DNA from: Sporomusa silvacetica DSM 10669
GTDB lineage: Bacteria; Bacillota; Negativicutes; Sporomusales; Sporomusaceae
DNA: 64,000 nt
Direction: 5' to 3'
Assembly: GCF_002257705.1 (NCBI RefSeq)
Contig: NZ_LSLK01000017.1
Location: 3,705 to 67,704, forward strand
A program made the translations under genes and the position numbers. Each line of letters opens with the position of its first letter. Position 1 is the first letter of the stretch. The notes beneath the pieces are model-generated. The model made no database searches, was not told the origin of the DNA, and saw only the letters and a list, made by a program, of their open reading frames with translations. Shown here piece by piece: positions 14,838-22,782 of the stretch.

Positions 14838-16919
14838 ATGAAAGAGTACAAGAGCGACAAGTTGAGAAATGTTGGAATTGTAGCCCACGGTGGAGCCGGT
14901 AAGACATCCTTAACAGAAGCCATGCTATTTAATTCTGGCGCGGTTAACCGTTTAGGACGTGTTGATGATGGTTCGGCGACAACTGACTTTGAACCAGAAG
15001 AGGTAAAACGGAAAGTAACAATTAGTACGGCTTTGGCGCCTTGTGAGTGGCGCGATCATAAGATAAATTTTGTTGATACTCCCGGCTATGCTGATTTCGT
15101 AGCTGAAGTTAAGGGCGCTCTACGTGCTGTAGATAGTGCGCTCATTGTGTTGTGCGCCGCTGCTGGCGTCGAGGTAGAAACCGAAAAAGTATGGAACTAT
15201 GCCAATGAATTATCTTTGCCGCGTATAGGATTTATTAACAAAATGGACCGGGAAAACGCTGACTTTTATAGTGTTGTCGAAAGTATGAAAGAGAAATTCG
15301 GCAATGGCGTTATCCCGGTTCAATTGCCTATTGGTGCCCAGGATAGTTTTAACGGCGTTGTTAATGTGATAACCATGAAGTCTTATTTAGCGGCGAAAAG
15401 TGGTAAAGAATGTACCGAGGCTGATATTCCGGCAGATATGCTGGAGCAAGCGCAGGAAGCAAGAGCGGCACTTGTTGAAGCTGCTGCCGAAGGAAATGAT
15501 GAGCTTTTAACGAAATACCTTGAAGGGGAAGAGTTGAGCAATGAAGAAATAAAAATCGGTTTATTGGCTGGTATTGCCCAAGCCAAAGTATTTCCGGTAC
15601 TTTGCGGTTCGGCTCTTAAAAATATTGGGGTGCGACAAGCGTTGGACACTATTATCAGCTGTCTGCCAGCTCCAGATGCCACACCAATCCTCGGCTATCA
15701 TCCGGTAAGTAAAGATCCTGTTGAAAGAAGCGCAGCCGATCCGTTTTCTGCTATGGTATTTAAAACCACTGCCGATCCATTTGTCGGTCGTCTAAGCTAT
15801 ATTCGTTTGTTCTCAGGCAGTATGAAGTCAGACAGTACCTTGTATAACGCCACCAAAGAGAAGTCTGAGCGTATCGGCACAATCTTTACCTTGCGTGGTA
15901 AACATCAAGAGCCAATTTCGAACGTGTATGCTGGCGATATTGTTGTGGTGGCGAAACTACAGGAAACGGCTACTGGCGATTCGCTCTGCGACAAAGATAA
16001 ACCTATTTTATTTGAACCAATTGCTTATCCTAAGCCAATGTTCACCAGAACTATTGAGGCTAAGAATAAAGGCGACGAGGATAAGATTGGTCAGGCGTTG
16101 GCTCGCCTCATGGATGAGGATCCTACATTTAAAGTACGTAAGAATATGGAAACCCATCAGTTACTTATTTCAGGCATGGGCGAACTGCATTTGGATATTA
16201 TGTCTGAGCGCATGAAGCGCAAATTTGGCGTCGAAACACTGCTTGCTACCCCAAAAGTTCCTTACCGCGAAACCATTCGCGGTTCAGCTAAAGTAGAGGG
16301 CAAGCATAAAAAGCAAAGTGGTGGTCACGGTCAATACGGTCATGTCTGGCTGCAGCTTGACCCGTTAGCACCAGGCGCTGAATTTGAGTTTGTTGACTCT
16401 ATTTTTGGTGGAGCGGTACCTCGCCAGTATATCCCTGCTGTTGAAAAGGGGGTAAGAGAGGCATTAGCTGGCGGCCTACTCGCTGGTTATCCTATGGTTG
16501 ATGTTAAGGTAACGTTAACCGATGGATCATATCATACGGTCGACTCATCAGAGATGGCCTTTAAAATTGCCAGTACTATGGCCTTGCGCAAAGGGGTATT
16601 GCAGGCCAAGCCTGTTTTACTTGAGCCCATCTATGCCATAGAGGTTATCGTGCCTGAATCCTATATGGGAGATGTCATTGGCGATCTTAATACCAAACGA
16701 GGGCGGATTCAAGGTATGGAGCCCATCGGGGGCGGCTTAGGCCGGGTTAAAGCCCAAGTACCATTGGCGGAAATGTTTCGCTACAGCATTGATTTGCGTT
16801 CCATTACCCAAGGGCGGGGCTCTTTTGATATGGATTTCTCCCATTATGAAGATGTTCCGGCACGTATTGCAGAAGCAATTATTGCTAATGCTAAGAAAGA
16901 TAAAATAGAAGAAGCCTAA
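14838..16919 (+). CDS. Elongation factor G-like translation GTPase (EF-G paralogue)
   Basis: A 693-aa five-domain EF-G family protein. GTPase motifs are AHGGAGKT (16-23), DTPG (80-83) and NKMD (134-137). Domain II, the III-V block with HGQYGHVWLQLDP, and the C-terminal GDLNTKRGRIQGM loop are intact. The P-loop reads GGAGKTSL rather than the canonical DAGKTT of the main EF-G, and no ribosomal protein genes (rpsL, rpsG, tuf) are adjacent. I therefore read it as the second EF-G-like paralogue common in Firmicutes, of unsettled role in translocation or ribosome recycling. It is monocistronic, between two strong terminators. Confidence 0.9.
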   Translation: MKEYKSDKLRNVGIVAHGGAGKTSLTEAMLFNSGAVNRLGRVDDGSATTDFEPEEVKRKVTISTALAPCEWRDHKINFVDTPGYADFVAEVKGALRAVDSALIVLCAAAGVEVETEKVWNYANELSLPRIGFINKMDRENADFYSVVESMKEKFGNGVIPVQLPIGAQDSFNGVVNVITMKSYLAAKSGKECTEADIPADMLEQAQEARAALVEAAAEGNDELLTKYLEGEELSNEEIKIGLLAGIAQAKVFPVLCGSALKNIGVRQALDTIISCLPAPDATPILGYHPVSKDPVERSAADPFSAMVFKTTADPFVGRLSYIRLFSGSMKSDSTLYNATKEKSERIGTIFTLRGKHQEPISNVYAGDIVVVAKLQETATGDSLCDKDKPILFEPIAYPKPMFTRTIEAKNKGDEDKIGQALARLMDEDPTFKVRKNMETHQLLISGMGELHLDIMSERMKRKFGVETLLATPKVPYRETIRGSAKVEGKHKKQSGGHGQYGHVWLQLDPLAPGAEFEFVDSIFGGAVPRQYIPAVEKGVREALAGGLLAGYPMVDVKVTLTDGSYHTVDSSEMAFKIASTMALRKGVLQAKPVLLEPIYAIEVIVPESYMGDVIGDLNTKRGRIQGMEPIGGGLGRVKAQVPLAEMFRYSIDLRSITQGRGSFDMDFSHYEDVPARIAEAIIANAKKDKIEEA

Positions 16920-16924
16920 CAAGT

Positions 16925-16976
16925 AAGCGGAAAAAACCTTGGCACAGGATAACGTCTGCCAAGGTTTTTTCCGCTT
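16925..16976 (+). terminator. Terminator after the EF-G-like gene
   Basis: A perfect 20-bp stem (16925-16944 with 16957-16976) with a 12-base loop. The right arm contains TTTTTT. Confidence 0.85.
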
Positions 16977-16994
16977 GCTGGAAGTAATCAAATT

Positions 16995-17023
16995 TTGCGC
17001 TTGTAACTAGATTTGTGTACAAT
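16995..17023 (+). promoter_or_regulatory. Sigma-A promoter of pgeF
   Basis: TTGCGC, 17 bases, TACAAT. The predicted transcript starts near 17030 and carries repeat copy 1 in its leader. Confidence 0.65.
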
Positions 17024-17050
17024 AGAAGTAGCATTAGTATTGCTATTTTT

Positions 17051-17146
17051 CTTATCCAGAGGGAAAGGTTAACCTTTCCCTGGATTGAACGACTAAGGCT
17101 TCTGCCGGCGTCCAAAGGACTTGGCACAAGCCAAGTCTTATCTTAT
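17051..17146 (+). repeat. Structured intergenic repeat, copy 1
   Basis: It consists of a 5' hairpin (TCCAGAGGGAAAGG, TTAA, CCTTTCCCTGGA), the block GAACGACTAAGGCTTCTGCC, a small GTCC-AAA-GGAC hairpin and a 3' hairpin GACTTGGC-ACAA-GCCAAGTC. It lies in the predicted leader of pgeF. Related copies stand at 18228 and, inverted, at 19565. Confidence 0.9.
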
Positions 17147-17164
17147 TTACGGAGGGTTTACCAT

Positions 17165-17977
17165 ATGGGTGAATTTATGTTGAAACAAAGTGTTAATAAA
17201 GTTTGGTACGGAATATTCACCAGCTTTGCTGCATTAGGCATTAGGCATGGTATATCTACACGGCTGGGCGGTCATAGCACAGCGCCGTTTCATAGCCTGA
17301 ACTTAGGACTACATACTGGTGACGACGCTGAAGCAGTATGGAATAACAGGCAGCTTTTTTGTCAAGCAGTAGGTCTAGCACCAGACAAAGTGGTCACTGC
17401 AGAACAGATACATGGTGTTGTGGTTGAGCAAGTTACAGTGGCAGATGCGGGTCGCGGTGCTAAGCATTATCATGAAGCTATCAAAGGTACGGATGCCCTT
17501 ATCACTAACGTACCAGGGCTGCCACTTATGCTATTCTTCGCCGACTGTGTACCTGTACTCATTGTTGATCCGGTAGCTAAAGCGGTTGGCATTAGCCATG
17601 CCGGGTGGAAAGGCACAGTTGGCAAAATAGCACAAAAAACAGTACTTGCAATGCAGCAGCAGTTTAACACCAACCCAGCCGATTGCCTGGTAGGCATTGG
17701 ACCATCAATCGGTCCCTGCTGCTATGAAGTTGACGAAGTCGTGATTAATAAGCTAAAAGTTAACTTTGATAACTGGGAAGAACTTGTGGAGCCTCACAGT
17801 AACCATTGGCGACTAAATTTATGGGAAGCCAACCGCCACCAACTTAGAGAAATCGGGGTACCAGACAATACTATCACTGTATGCGACGTATGTACCGCCT
17901 GCAACACTGAAATTTTCTTTTCTCATCGTGCTGAAGCCGGACGAACAGGACGCATTGGCGCCATTATAGCTTTATAA
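17165..17977 (+). CDS. pgeF: Peptidoglycan editing factor PgeF (laccase-domain, YlmD/YfiH family)
   Basis: A 270-aa protein of the DUF152 laccase-like family. The copper/zinc-type ligands lie in HGVVVEQ, FADCVPVLIVD and HAGWKGTVG, and the C-terminal CDVCTAC segment is typical. In E. coli the homologue removes wrongly incorporated amino acids from peptidoglycan precursors, and related proteins have purine nucleoside phosphorylase activity. In Firmicutes it is ylmD, first of the ylm cluster before yggS and sepF. Here a livJ gene separates it from yggS. ATG 17165 was chosen for its GGAGGG eight bases upstream, although the frame is open from 17015. Confidence 0.93.
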   Translation: MGEFMLKQSVNKVWYGIFTSFAALGIRHGISTRLGGHSTAPFHSLNLGLHTGDDAEAVWNNRQLFCQAVGLAPDKVVTAEQIHGVVVEQVTVADAGRGAKHYHEAIKGTDALITNVPGLPLMLFFADCVPVLIVDPVAKAVGISHAGWKGTVGKIAQKTVLAMQQQFNTNPADCLVGIGPSIGPCCYEVDEVVINKLKVNFDNWEELVEPHSNHWRLNLWEANRHQLREIGVPDNTITVCDVCTACNTEIFFSHRAEAGRTGRIGAIIAL

Positions 17978-18091
17978 TGCAAGTTTGTAACTACTATTTT
18001 GCAAGCTAAGTCAGTGGCGGAGAAGTTATGAGTCGTTAAATTTTCTATCGGTTTTACTCCAAAAATATAACTAAACGTAATTTAATGTATA

Positions 18092-18120
18092 TTGACAACA
18101 TACAAAAGTACAAGTAGAAT
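18092..18120 (+). promoter_or_regulatory. Strong sigma-A promoter without an adjacent ORF
   Basis: A perfect TTGACA, 17 bases, TAGAAT. A terminator hairpin starts only about 20 bases after the predicted start site. It is either the promoter of a very short RNA or an attenuated promoter for livJ. Confidence 0.8.
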
Positions 18121-18143
18121 TAGATGCAAAGATAAGCAAAGGC

Positions 18144-18189
18144 GCTTTTTGGGGAGATATTTATTCCTTCTCCCTAAAAAGCTTTTTTT
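18144..18189 (+). terminator. Terminator following the 18092 promoter
   Basis: A 14-bp stem (18144-18157 with 18169-18182, one G-T pair), an 11-base loop and seven T residues. It would end read-through from pgeF and also transcripts from the promoter at 18092. Confidence 0.85.
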
Positions 18190-18227
18190 AGTCTACCAGA
18201 ATTTATAACTAAATTCTGTTGACATAA

Positions 18228-18288
18228 GAACGACTAAGGCTTCTGCCGGCGTCCTGAGGGACTTGGCACAAGCCAAGTCTTATCTTAT
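18228..18288 (+). repeat. Structured intergenic repeat, copy 2 (lacks the 5' hairpin)
   Basis: It has the GAACGACTAAGGCTTCTGCC block, GTCC-TGA-GGGAC and the GACTTGGC-ACAA-GCCAAGTC hairpin, nearly identical to copy 1 but without the first hairpin. It lies about 100 bases upstream of livJ. The rest of the 409-base gap holds the promoter and terminator listed and nothing else I recognise. Confidence 0.9.
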
Positions 18289-18386
18289 CACAACTACCTT
18301 TTTATAAATAATCGCTGCGGAGGTGATATAGGTAGATATATGGTATCCTTAGAAATTTGGGATAATAGGGGAGGAAATAAATAGCT

Positions 18387-19553
18387 ATGAGAAAATTAGG
18401 ATTAAAAATGTCCTGTTTGTTAACCATGCTAGTAATGCTGGTCGGCTTGGTCTCTGGTTGCAGCGATACCGCCAGCAAAGACCTCAAAATCGGTGTAGTG
18501 TACGAACTTACCGGTAATACTGCGACATTCGGTACTGCGGCAGCTAACGGTGCAAAATTGGCATTTAAAGAAATCAATGCAAAAGGCGGTGTTCTCGGTA
18601 AACAAATCCAACCGATAATTGCCGACAATAAGGGTGAACCAGCCGAATCTACCAATGCGGTAACAAAGGTCATTACTCAGGATAAAGTAGTAGCCATAAC
18701 CGGCTTTACTGTTAGTTCCTGCGGCATTGCCGGTTCAACAGTCGCTGAAGTAAACAAAATCCCGCTTGTAGCCGCAGCAACTACTAATCCGAAAGTTACC
18801 CTTGACGAAAAATCAGGCAAAGCAAAAGACTATGTATTTCGCGCTTGTTTCATAGATCCGTTTCAAGGTACAGTAGCAGCAAACTTCGCCATCAACAGTC
18901 TTAAAGTGAAAACAGCCGTTGTCTTGATTGATAACTCCAGCGATTACAGTAAAGGTTTATCTCAGTTTTTCAAGGACTCCTACACTAAAAACGGTGGACA
19001 GATTATCGCCGAGGAAGCGTACCTGCAAAAAGATCAAGACTTTAAGGCTATTCTGACTAAAATTAAGGGCCTCAATCCAGAACTTATATATCTTCCGGGC
19101 TACTACGAAGAGGTAGGTAAAATTATTAAGCAAGCCCGCGAAATGGGGATTACTGCACCGTTTTTGGGCGGTGATGCCTGGGATTCTCCCAAATTGCTAG
19201 AAATTGGTGGTGCCCAACCTTTAAATAATACTCATTTCACTAACTTTTATTCAATAGAAGATACTAATCCATCCTCCATGGCCTTTGTCGATGCTTTTAA
19301 GAAAGAATATGGTCAAGTTCCTGATTCTATGGCTGCTATGGGTTACGATGCAGCTTACTTACTGGTAGATGCCATTAAACGGGCTAACAGCGCCGAACCA
19401 GCCAAAATTAGGGAAGCTCTAGCAGCAACTCAAAGTTTCAAAAGCGTAAGCGGTGATATGAGTTTGACTTCGACTCACGACGCAATTAGAAGCGCAGTCA
19501 TTATTGAATTGAAAGATGGCAAGCAAATGTATAAAGAGACTGTGAAACCATAA
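18387..19553 (+). CDS. ABC transporter substrate-binding lipoprotein, branched-chain amino acid (LivJ) type
   Basis: A 388-aa periplasmic-binding protein of fold type I (LivJ/Leu-Ile-Val family). The signal peptide ends in lipobox VSGC with the modified cysteine near residue 25. The family start KIGVVYELTGNTATFGTAAANG and the EINAKGGVLGKQI and GYDAAYLLVDAI motifs follow. The ligand could be a branched-chain or other amino acid, or urea. No permease or ATPase gene is near, so it is an orphan component that must work with a transporter encoded elsewhere. It splits the usual pgeF-yggS pair and is bracketed by repeat copies 2 and 3. Confidence 0.9.
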   Translation: MRKLGLKMSCLLTMLVMLVGLVSGCSDTASKDLKIGVVYELTGNTATFGTAAANGAKLAFKEINAKGGVLGKQIQPIIADNKGEPAESTNAVTKVITQDKVVAITGFTVSSCGIAGSTVAEVNKIPLVAAATTNPKVTLDEKSGKAKDYVFRACFIDPFQGTVAANFAINSLKVKTAVVLIDNSSDYSKGLSQFFKDSYTKNGGQIIAEEAYLQKDQDFKAILTKIKGLNPELIYLPGYYEEVGKIIKQAREMGITAPFLGGDAWDSPKLLEIGGAQPLNNTHFTNFYSIEDTNPSSMAFVDAFKKEYGQVPDSMAAMGYDAAYLLVDAIKRANSAEPAKIREALAATQSFKSVSGDMSLTSTHDAIRSAVIIELKDGKQMYKETVKP

Positions 19554-19564
19554 CAGATACTGCT

Positions 19565-19720
19565 ATAAGAAAAGACTTGGCTTGTGCCAAGTCCTTTAGG
19601 ACGGCCGAATTGCTATGCCATCCATGGCGCAATCGGCACTAGCGCCATCCGGGCGCGTCGCCGGTAGAAGCCTTAGTCGTTCAATCCAGGGAAAGTTATA
19701 CTTTCCATCTGGATAAAGAA
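19565..19720 (-). repeat. Structured intergenic repeat, copy 3 (inverted, with a 57-base insert)
   Basis: Read on the minus strand it has the same 5' hairpin, the GAACGACTAAGGCTTCTACC block and the 3' hairpin GACTTGGC-ACAA-GCCAAGTC. A 57-base GC-rich segment with its own inverted repeats is inserted between CCGGCG and TCC. The 5' hairpin differs from copy 1 by compensating changes (AAAGG/CCTTT versus AAAGT/ACTTT). Confidence 0.9.
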
Positions 19721-19757
19721 AACACGGCGTATGCTCAGCCTTTGGTGACAGTGGAAG

Positions 19758-19785
19758 TTGATGTTGTCCTTATCCTGTTTATAAT
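19758..19785 (+). promoter_or_regulatory. Candidate sigma-A promoter between livJ and yggS
   Basis: TTGATG, 16 bases, TATAAT. A terminator hairpin begins within about 15 bases of the predicted start, so it would either make a tiny RNA or serve yggS through read-through. Confidence 0.5.
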
Positions 19786-19797
19786 TTCTGTTAAGGC

Positions 19798-19847
19798 AAA
19801 AAAAAGATCACCATCTGACTAGTTCAAGTCAGGTGGCGATCTTTTTT
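19798..19847 (+). terminator. Terminator upstream of yggS
   Basis: AAAAAAGATCACCATCTGACT pairs with AGTCAGGTGGCGATCTTTTTT with two mismatched or wobble pairs around a 6-base loop. It ends in a T-run and can act in both directions. The remaining bases up to the yggS start show nothing recognisable. Confidence 0.8.
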
Positions 19848-19985
19848 CCATCACCAATAGTAGCTTCATTCACACATTAGATATCTATTAATAGATTTTA
19901 CGTCAAAAAGATAGAATAATATATGTACTTGATAGAGGAAAATTTTGTTTGTGGGCGAATAAACTATTTGAATGGAGGGTTTAAC

Positions 19986-20654
19986 ATGTCTATCGCGCAA
20001 AACATTGCTGAAATAACAGCCCAATTAGCTGCCAATAAGGTAAAATTGGTAGCTGTGACCAAAAACCATGGTGTTTCCTCCATGCTGGAGGCATTGGCTG
20101 CTGGAATAACAGCTGTGGGAGAAAACCGGGTTCAGGAAATGCTGTCTAAGCATCCTGAGATACAAGCGGCTGGTCTAACGCCTGAGTGGCATCTTATTGG
20201 TCACCTGCAGACAAATAAAGTTCGTCAGGCAGTACCGCTGGCAGACCTCATTCATTCGATTGATAGTGAGCAGCTGGCTGTTGAGATTGATAAAGTTGCT
20301 GCTAAGTTAGGCAAATGCCAGGATGTACTCCTTCAGGTTAATATCGCCGATGAAGAAAGCAAGTTTGGCACTAAAAGTGGTCAGGCCTTACCATTAGCTA
20401 AATGTATTAGCCAGCTCGAACATGTCAGGTTATGCGGTCTTATGACGATTGCACCTTATAGTGAAAACCCGGAAACAGTGCGTCCGGTATTTAAAGAACT
20501 GTATCAGTTATACGCCGAATTAAATGGCTTACATCTGGCACATACTGACATTAAATGGTTATCCATGGGAATGACCAATGATTATATGGTAGCTATCGAA
20601 GAGGGATCAAACTTGGTTCGTATTGGCACTGGAATATTTGGTTCGCGTCAATAG
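19986..20654 (+). CDS. yggS: YggS family pyridoxal phosphate homeostasis protein
   Basis: A 222-aa PLP-binding TIM-barrel protein without known catalytic activity, which buffers PLP and affects amino-acid balance (YlmE in Bacillus). The PLP lysine is K26 in LVAVTKNHG. GENRVQEML, WHLIGHLQTNK and the C-terminal SMGMTNDYMVAIEEGSNLVR motif are all typical. The ATG at 19986 follows GGAGGG. It starts a run of closely spaced genes reaching yggU: sepF, proC, ylmH, divIVA. Confidence 0.95.
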   Translation: MSIAQNIAEITAQLAANKVKLVAVTKNHGVSSMLEALAAGITAVGENRVQEMLSKHPEIQAAGLTPEWHLIGHLQTNKVRQAVPLADLIHSIDSEQLAVEIDKVAAKLGKCQDVLLQVNIADEESKFGTKSGQALPLAKCISQLEHVRLCGLMTIAPYSENPETVRPVFKELYQLYAELNGLHLAHTDIKWLSMGMTNDYMVAIEEGSNLVRIGTGIFGSRQ

Positions 20655-20674
20655 TAAGGAGGAGAAAGAAAGTT

Positions 20675-21130
20675 ATGAAGTTTATGGAGAAAGTTTGGGG
20701 CAGTCTTGGTCTGTTTGAATCAGCAGAACAAGAGGACGAGCGTTCGAAACTAGAGGAGGCCGAGACAAAAGGCAAACAAAAAAACAATAATGTGGTCTCA
20801 CTACCCATGGCCCAAAGCAACAATAATAGCCAGCAGCAATCGAAACAAATCAAGGTTATGGTTGTTGAACCCTTTTCATTTGATGACGCTCAACATATTG
20901 CCGATTATTTAAAGAGCCGAAAACCCGTAGTCGTTAACCTTGAAAGCTCTGACCCCGACATTGCCAAACGGATGATTGATTTTATTAGTGGTACGACCTA
21001 TGCGTTAAATGGTCAAATTCAAAAAGTCGGTAATAATATTTTCCTATGCGCTCCCAATAATGTTGACGTTGCATATAGTCCGCGGGAAGATGTCAGTGAT
21101 AAGACATTCTTGCCTTGGGCCAATAAATAG
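20675..21130 (+). CDS. sepF: Cell division protein SepF
   Basis: A 151-aa protein. The N-terminus (MKFMEKVWGSLGLFE) is the membrane-binding amphipathic helix, followed by a charged, glutamine-rich linker. The C-terminal SepF domain starts at about residue 60 (KVMVVEPFSFDDAQHIADYL) and includes KRMIDFISGTTYALNG. SepF tethers FtsZ to the membrane and forms rings at the septum. Its position between yggS and ylmH is the standard Firmicute location. Confidence 0.96.
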   Translation: MKFMEKVWGSLGLFESAEQEDERSKLEEAETKGKQKNNNVVSLPMAQSNNNSQQQSKQIKVMVVEPFSFDDAQHIADYLKSRKPVVVNLESSDPDIAKRMIDFISGTTYALNGQIQKVGNNIFLCAPNNVDVAYSPREDVSDKTFLPWANK

Positions 21131-21154
21131 ATTTGAATACCAAACGGAGGATTT

Positions 21155-21967
21155 ATGTTAACAAATAAACAGATTGGTTTTATCGGCGGCGGTGCTATGG
21201 CCGAATCAATTATGCGAGGTATTTTAAATGCGGAATTGGTAATGCCGTCCCAAATAATGGCTAATGATATTTCCCGTGAACGTCTGGCTTACCTAAGCAG
21301 TACGTTTGCAATTGCAACAACACTGGATAGTCAGGAAATTATCAAACAATCTGATATCGTATTTCTAACTGTAAAGCCGCAGATTATTGCTAATGTTATT
21401 GATACAATTGCACCGATAGTAACGAAAACTACGATAGTGGTATCAGTAGCAGCCGGTGTAACAATTGATACATTGCAAAATAAATTGGCTGAGGTGCCAA
21501 TCATTCGGGTTATGCCTAATACCCCAGTTGCCATTGGTGAAGGCATATCCGCTATGGCGCTAGGGAAATATGCAACAAAAGCAGTTAGTGACCCTGTGGC
21601 CGCAGTATTTGCGTCTGTTGGTCGAGTTGTTACTGTTAGCGAAGATTCGATGGATGCTGTTACCGGCCTGTCAGGCAGCGGTCCGGCATATGCCTTTGTC
21701 TTAATTGATGCTCTCGCCGATGCTGGTGTCAGAGTTGGCTTAGCTCGGCAGACGTCAATATTGTTGGCAGCTCAAACATTAATGGGCGCTGCTAAAATGG
21801 TACTCGAAACAAATGAACATCCTGCCAAATTGAGAGATATGGTAACATCGCCAGGTGGTACTACTATTGCTGGTGTCCATGTATTAGAACAAAAGGGAGT
21901 GAGGGCTGCACTTATTGATGCTGTTGTTGCTGCCACAGAACGGTCCCGTGAGATGGGAAAAAGGTAA
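21155..21967 (+). CDS. proC: Pyrroline-5-carboxylate reductase
   Basis: A 270-aa enzyme for the last step of proline synthesis, NAD(P)H reduction of pyrroline-5-carboxylate. The Rossmann motif GFIGGGAMAESI is at the N-terminus. VRVMPNTPVAIGEG-like, GLSGSGPAYAF and the signature DMVTSPGGTTIAGV are present, so the call is firm. Its stop overlaps the ylmH start (TAATG). In many Firmicutes this slot in the cluster holds ylmG (yggT); here that small membrane gene is missing between sepF and ylmH. Confidence 0.96.
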   Translation: MLTNKQIGFIGGGAMAESIMRGILNAELVMPSQIMANDISRERLAYLSSTFAIATTLDSQEIIKQSDIVFLTVKPQIIANVIDTIAPIVTKTTIVVSVAAGVTIDTLQNKLAEVPIIRVMPNTPVAIGEGISAMALGKYATKAVSDPVAAVFASVGRVVTVSEDSMDAVTGLSGSGPAYAFVLIDALADAGVRVGLARQTSILLAAQTLMGAAKMVLETNEHPAKLRDMVTSPGGTTIAGVHVLEQKGVRAALIDAVVAATERSREMGKR

Positions 21968-22761
21968 TGAGTGAACGGGACAAAATTTTACGCTATTACC
22001 GCGCTTCAGGCGATGCAGAGTTAGCAGCAAAACTTTTGGATTTGGCAGAAATTGCGCTTAAAACTCGCAAATACAAAGTCAGCGAATTTCTTGATCCGTA
22101 TGGGTTAAGTATTGCTGAAACTATCGTTGCCCATTATGACAGGCTATCATTGGAAACAAATGGCGGTTATTCTGGCGCAGAACGGGTTAAAGTGGCGTTT
22201 GTTGACACTGAGTTTCTTGAGTATGCTGATTCATTTGATTTTGGGCTCAAAGCCATTTTGATAAAATGGGATAGTCGTTATTATCACCTATCACATCGGG
22301 ACGTGCTCGGAGCACTCATGGGTATTGGCATTAAACGTGAAATCCTTGGTGACATTATTGTGGCTGGGGATCAATGTTTCGTTTTAGCCGACGCAACTAT
22401 GGCCGCTTATATTATACAGAACGTAACTGAAGTTGGACAAGCTACAGTCTCTGTTTCGCAAGTATCGCTTGATGATATTCCGGCAAAAGAGGAAAAAATC
22501 AAGGAAATTCGGGCAACTGTGGCTTCTATGCGAGTAGATGCTGTAGCAGCTGCTGGTTTTGGAACCTCACGCACCCGAATGGCTGAAGATATTGTAGCCG
22601 CTAAACTAAAAATCAACTGGCAAGAAGCCAAAAGCCCATCACAAATCATAAAGGTGGGGGATATTATTTCTATGCGTGGCCGGGGACGGGTAGAAATTAT
22701 TGAAGTTCCTGGACAAACGAAAAAAGGCAGATACAGCGTTTTACTTAGGCGATTTATGTAA
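21967..22761 (+). CDS. ylmH: YlmH family RNA-binding protein (S4 domain)
   Basis: A 264-aa protein with an N-terminal YlmH-type domain and a C-terminal S4 RNA-binding domain from about residue 190 (TRMAEDIVAAKLKINWQ, VGDIISMRGRGRVEI). In Bacillus, YlmH has been linked to cell division cluster function and to rescue of stalled 50S ribosomal subunits. It is joined to proC by a one-base overlap and followed by divIVA after 21 bases. Confidence 0.92.
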   Translation: MSERDKILRYYRASGDAELAAKLLDLAEIALKTRKYKVSEFLDPYGLSIAETIVAHYDRLSLETNGGYSGAERVKVAFVDTEFLEYADSFDFGLKAILIKWDSRYYHLSHRDVLGALMGIGIKREILGDIIVAGDQCFVLADATMAAYIIQNVTEVGQATVSVSQVSLDDIPAKEEKIKEIRATVASMRVDAVAAAGFGTSRTRMAEDIVAAKLKINWQEAKSPSQIIKVGDIISMRGRGRVEIIEVPGQTKKGRYSVLLRRFM

Positions 22762-22782
22762 TTTGAATAGGGGTGGGGAGTT

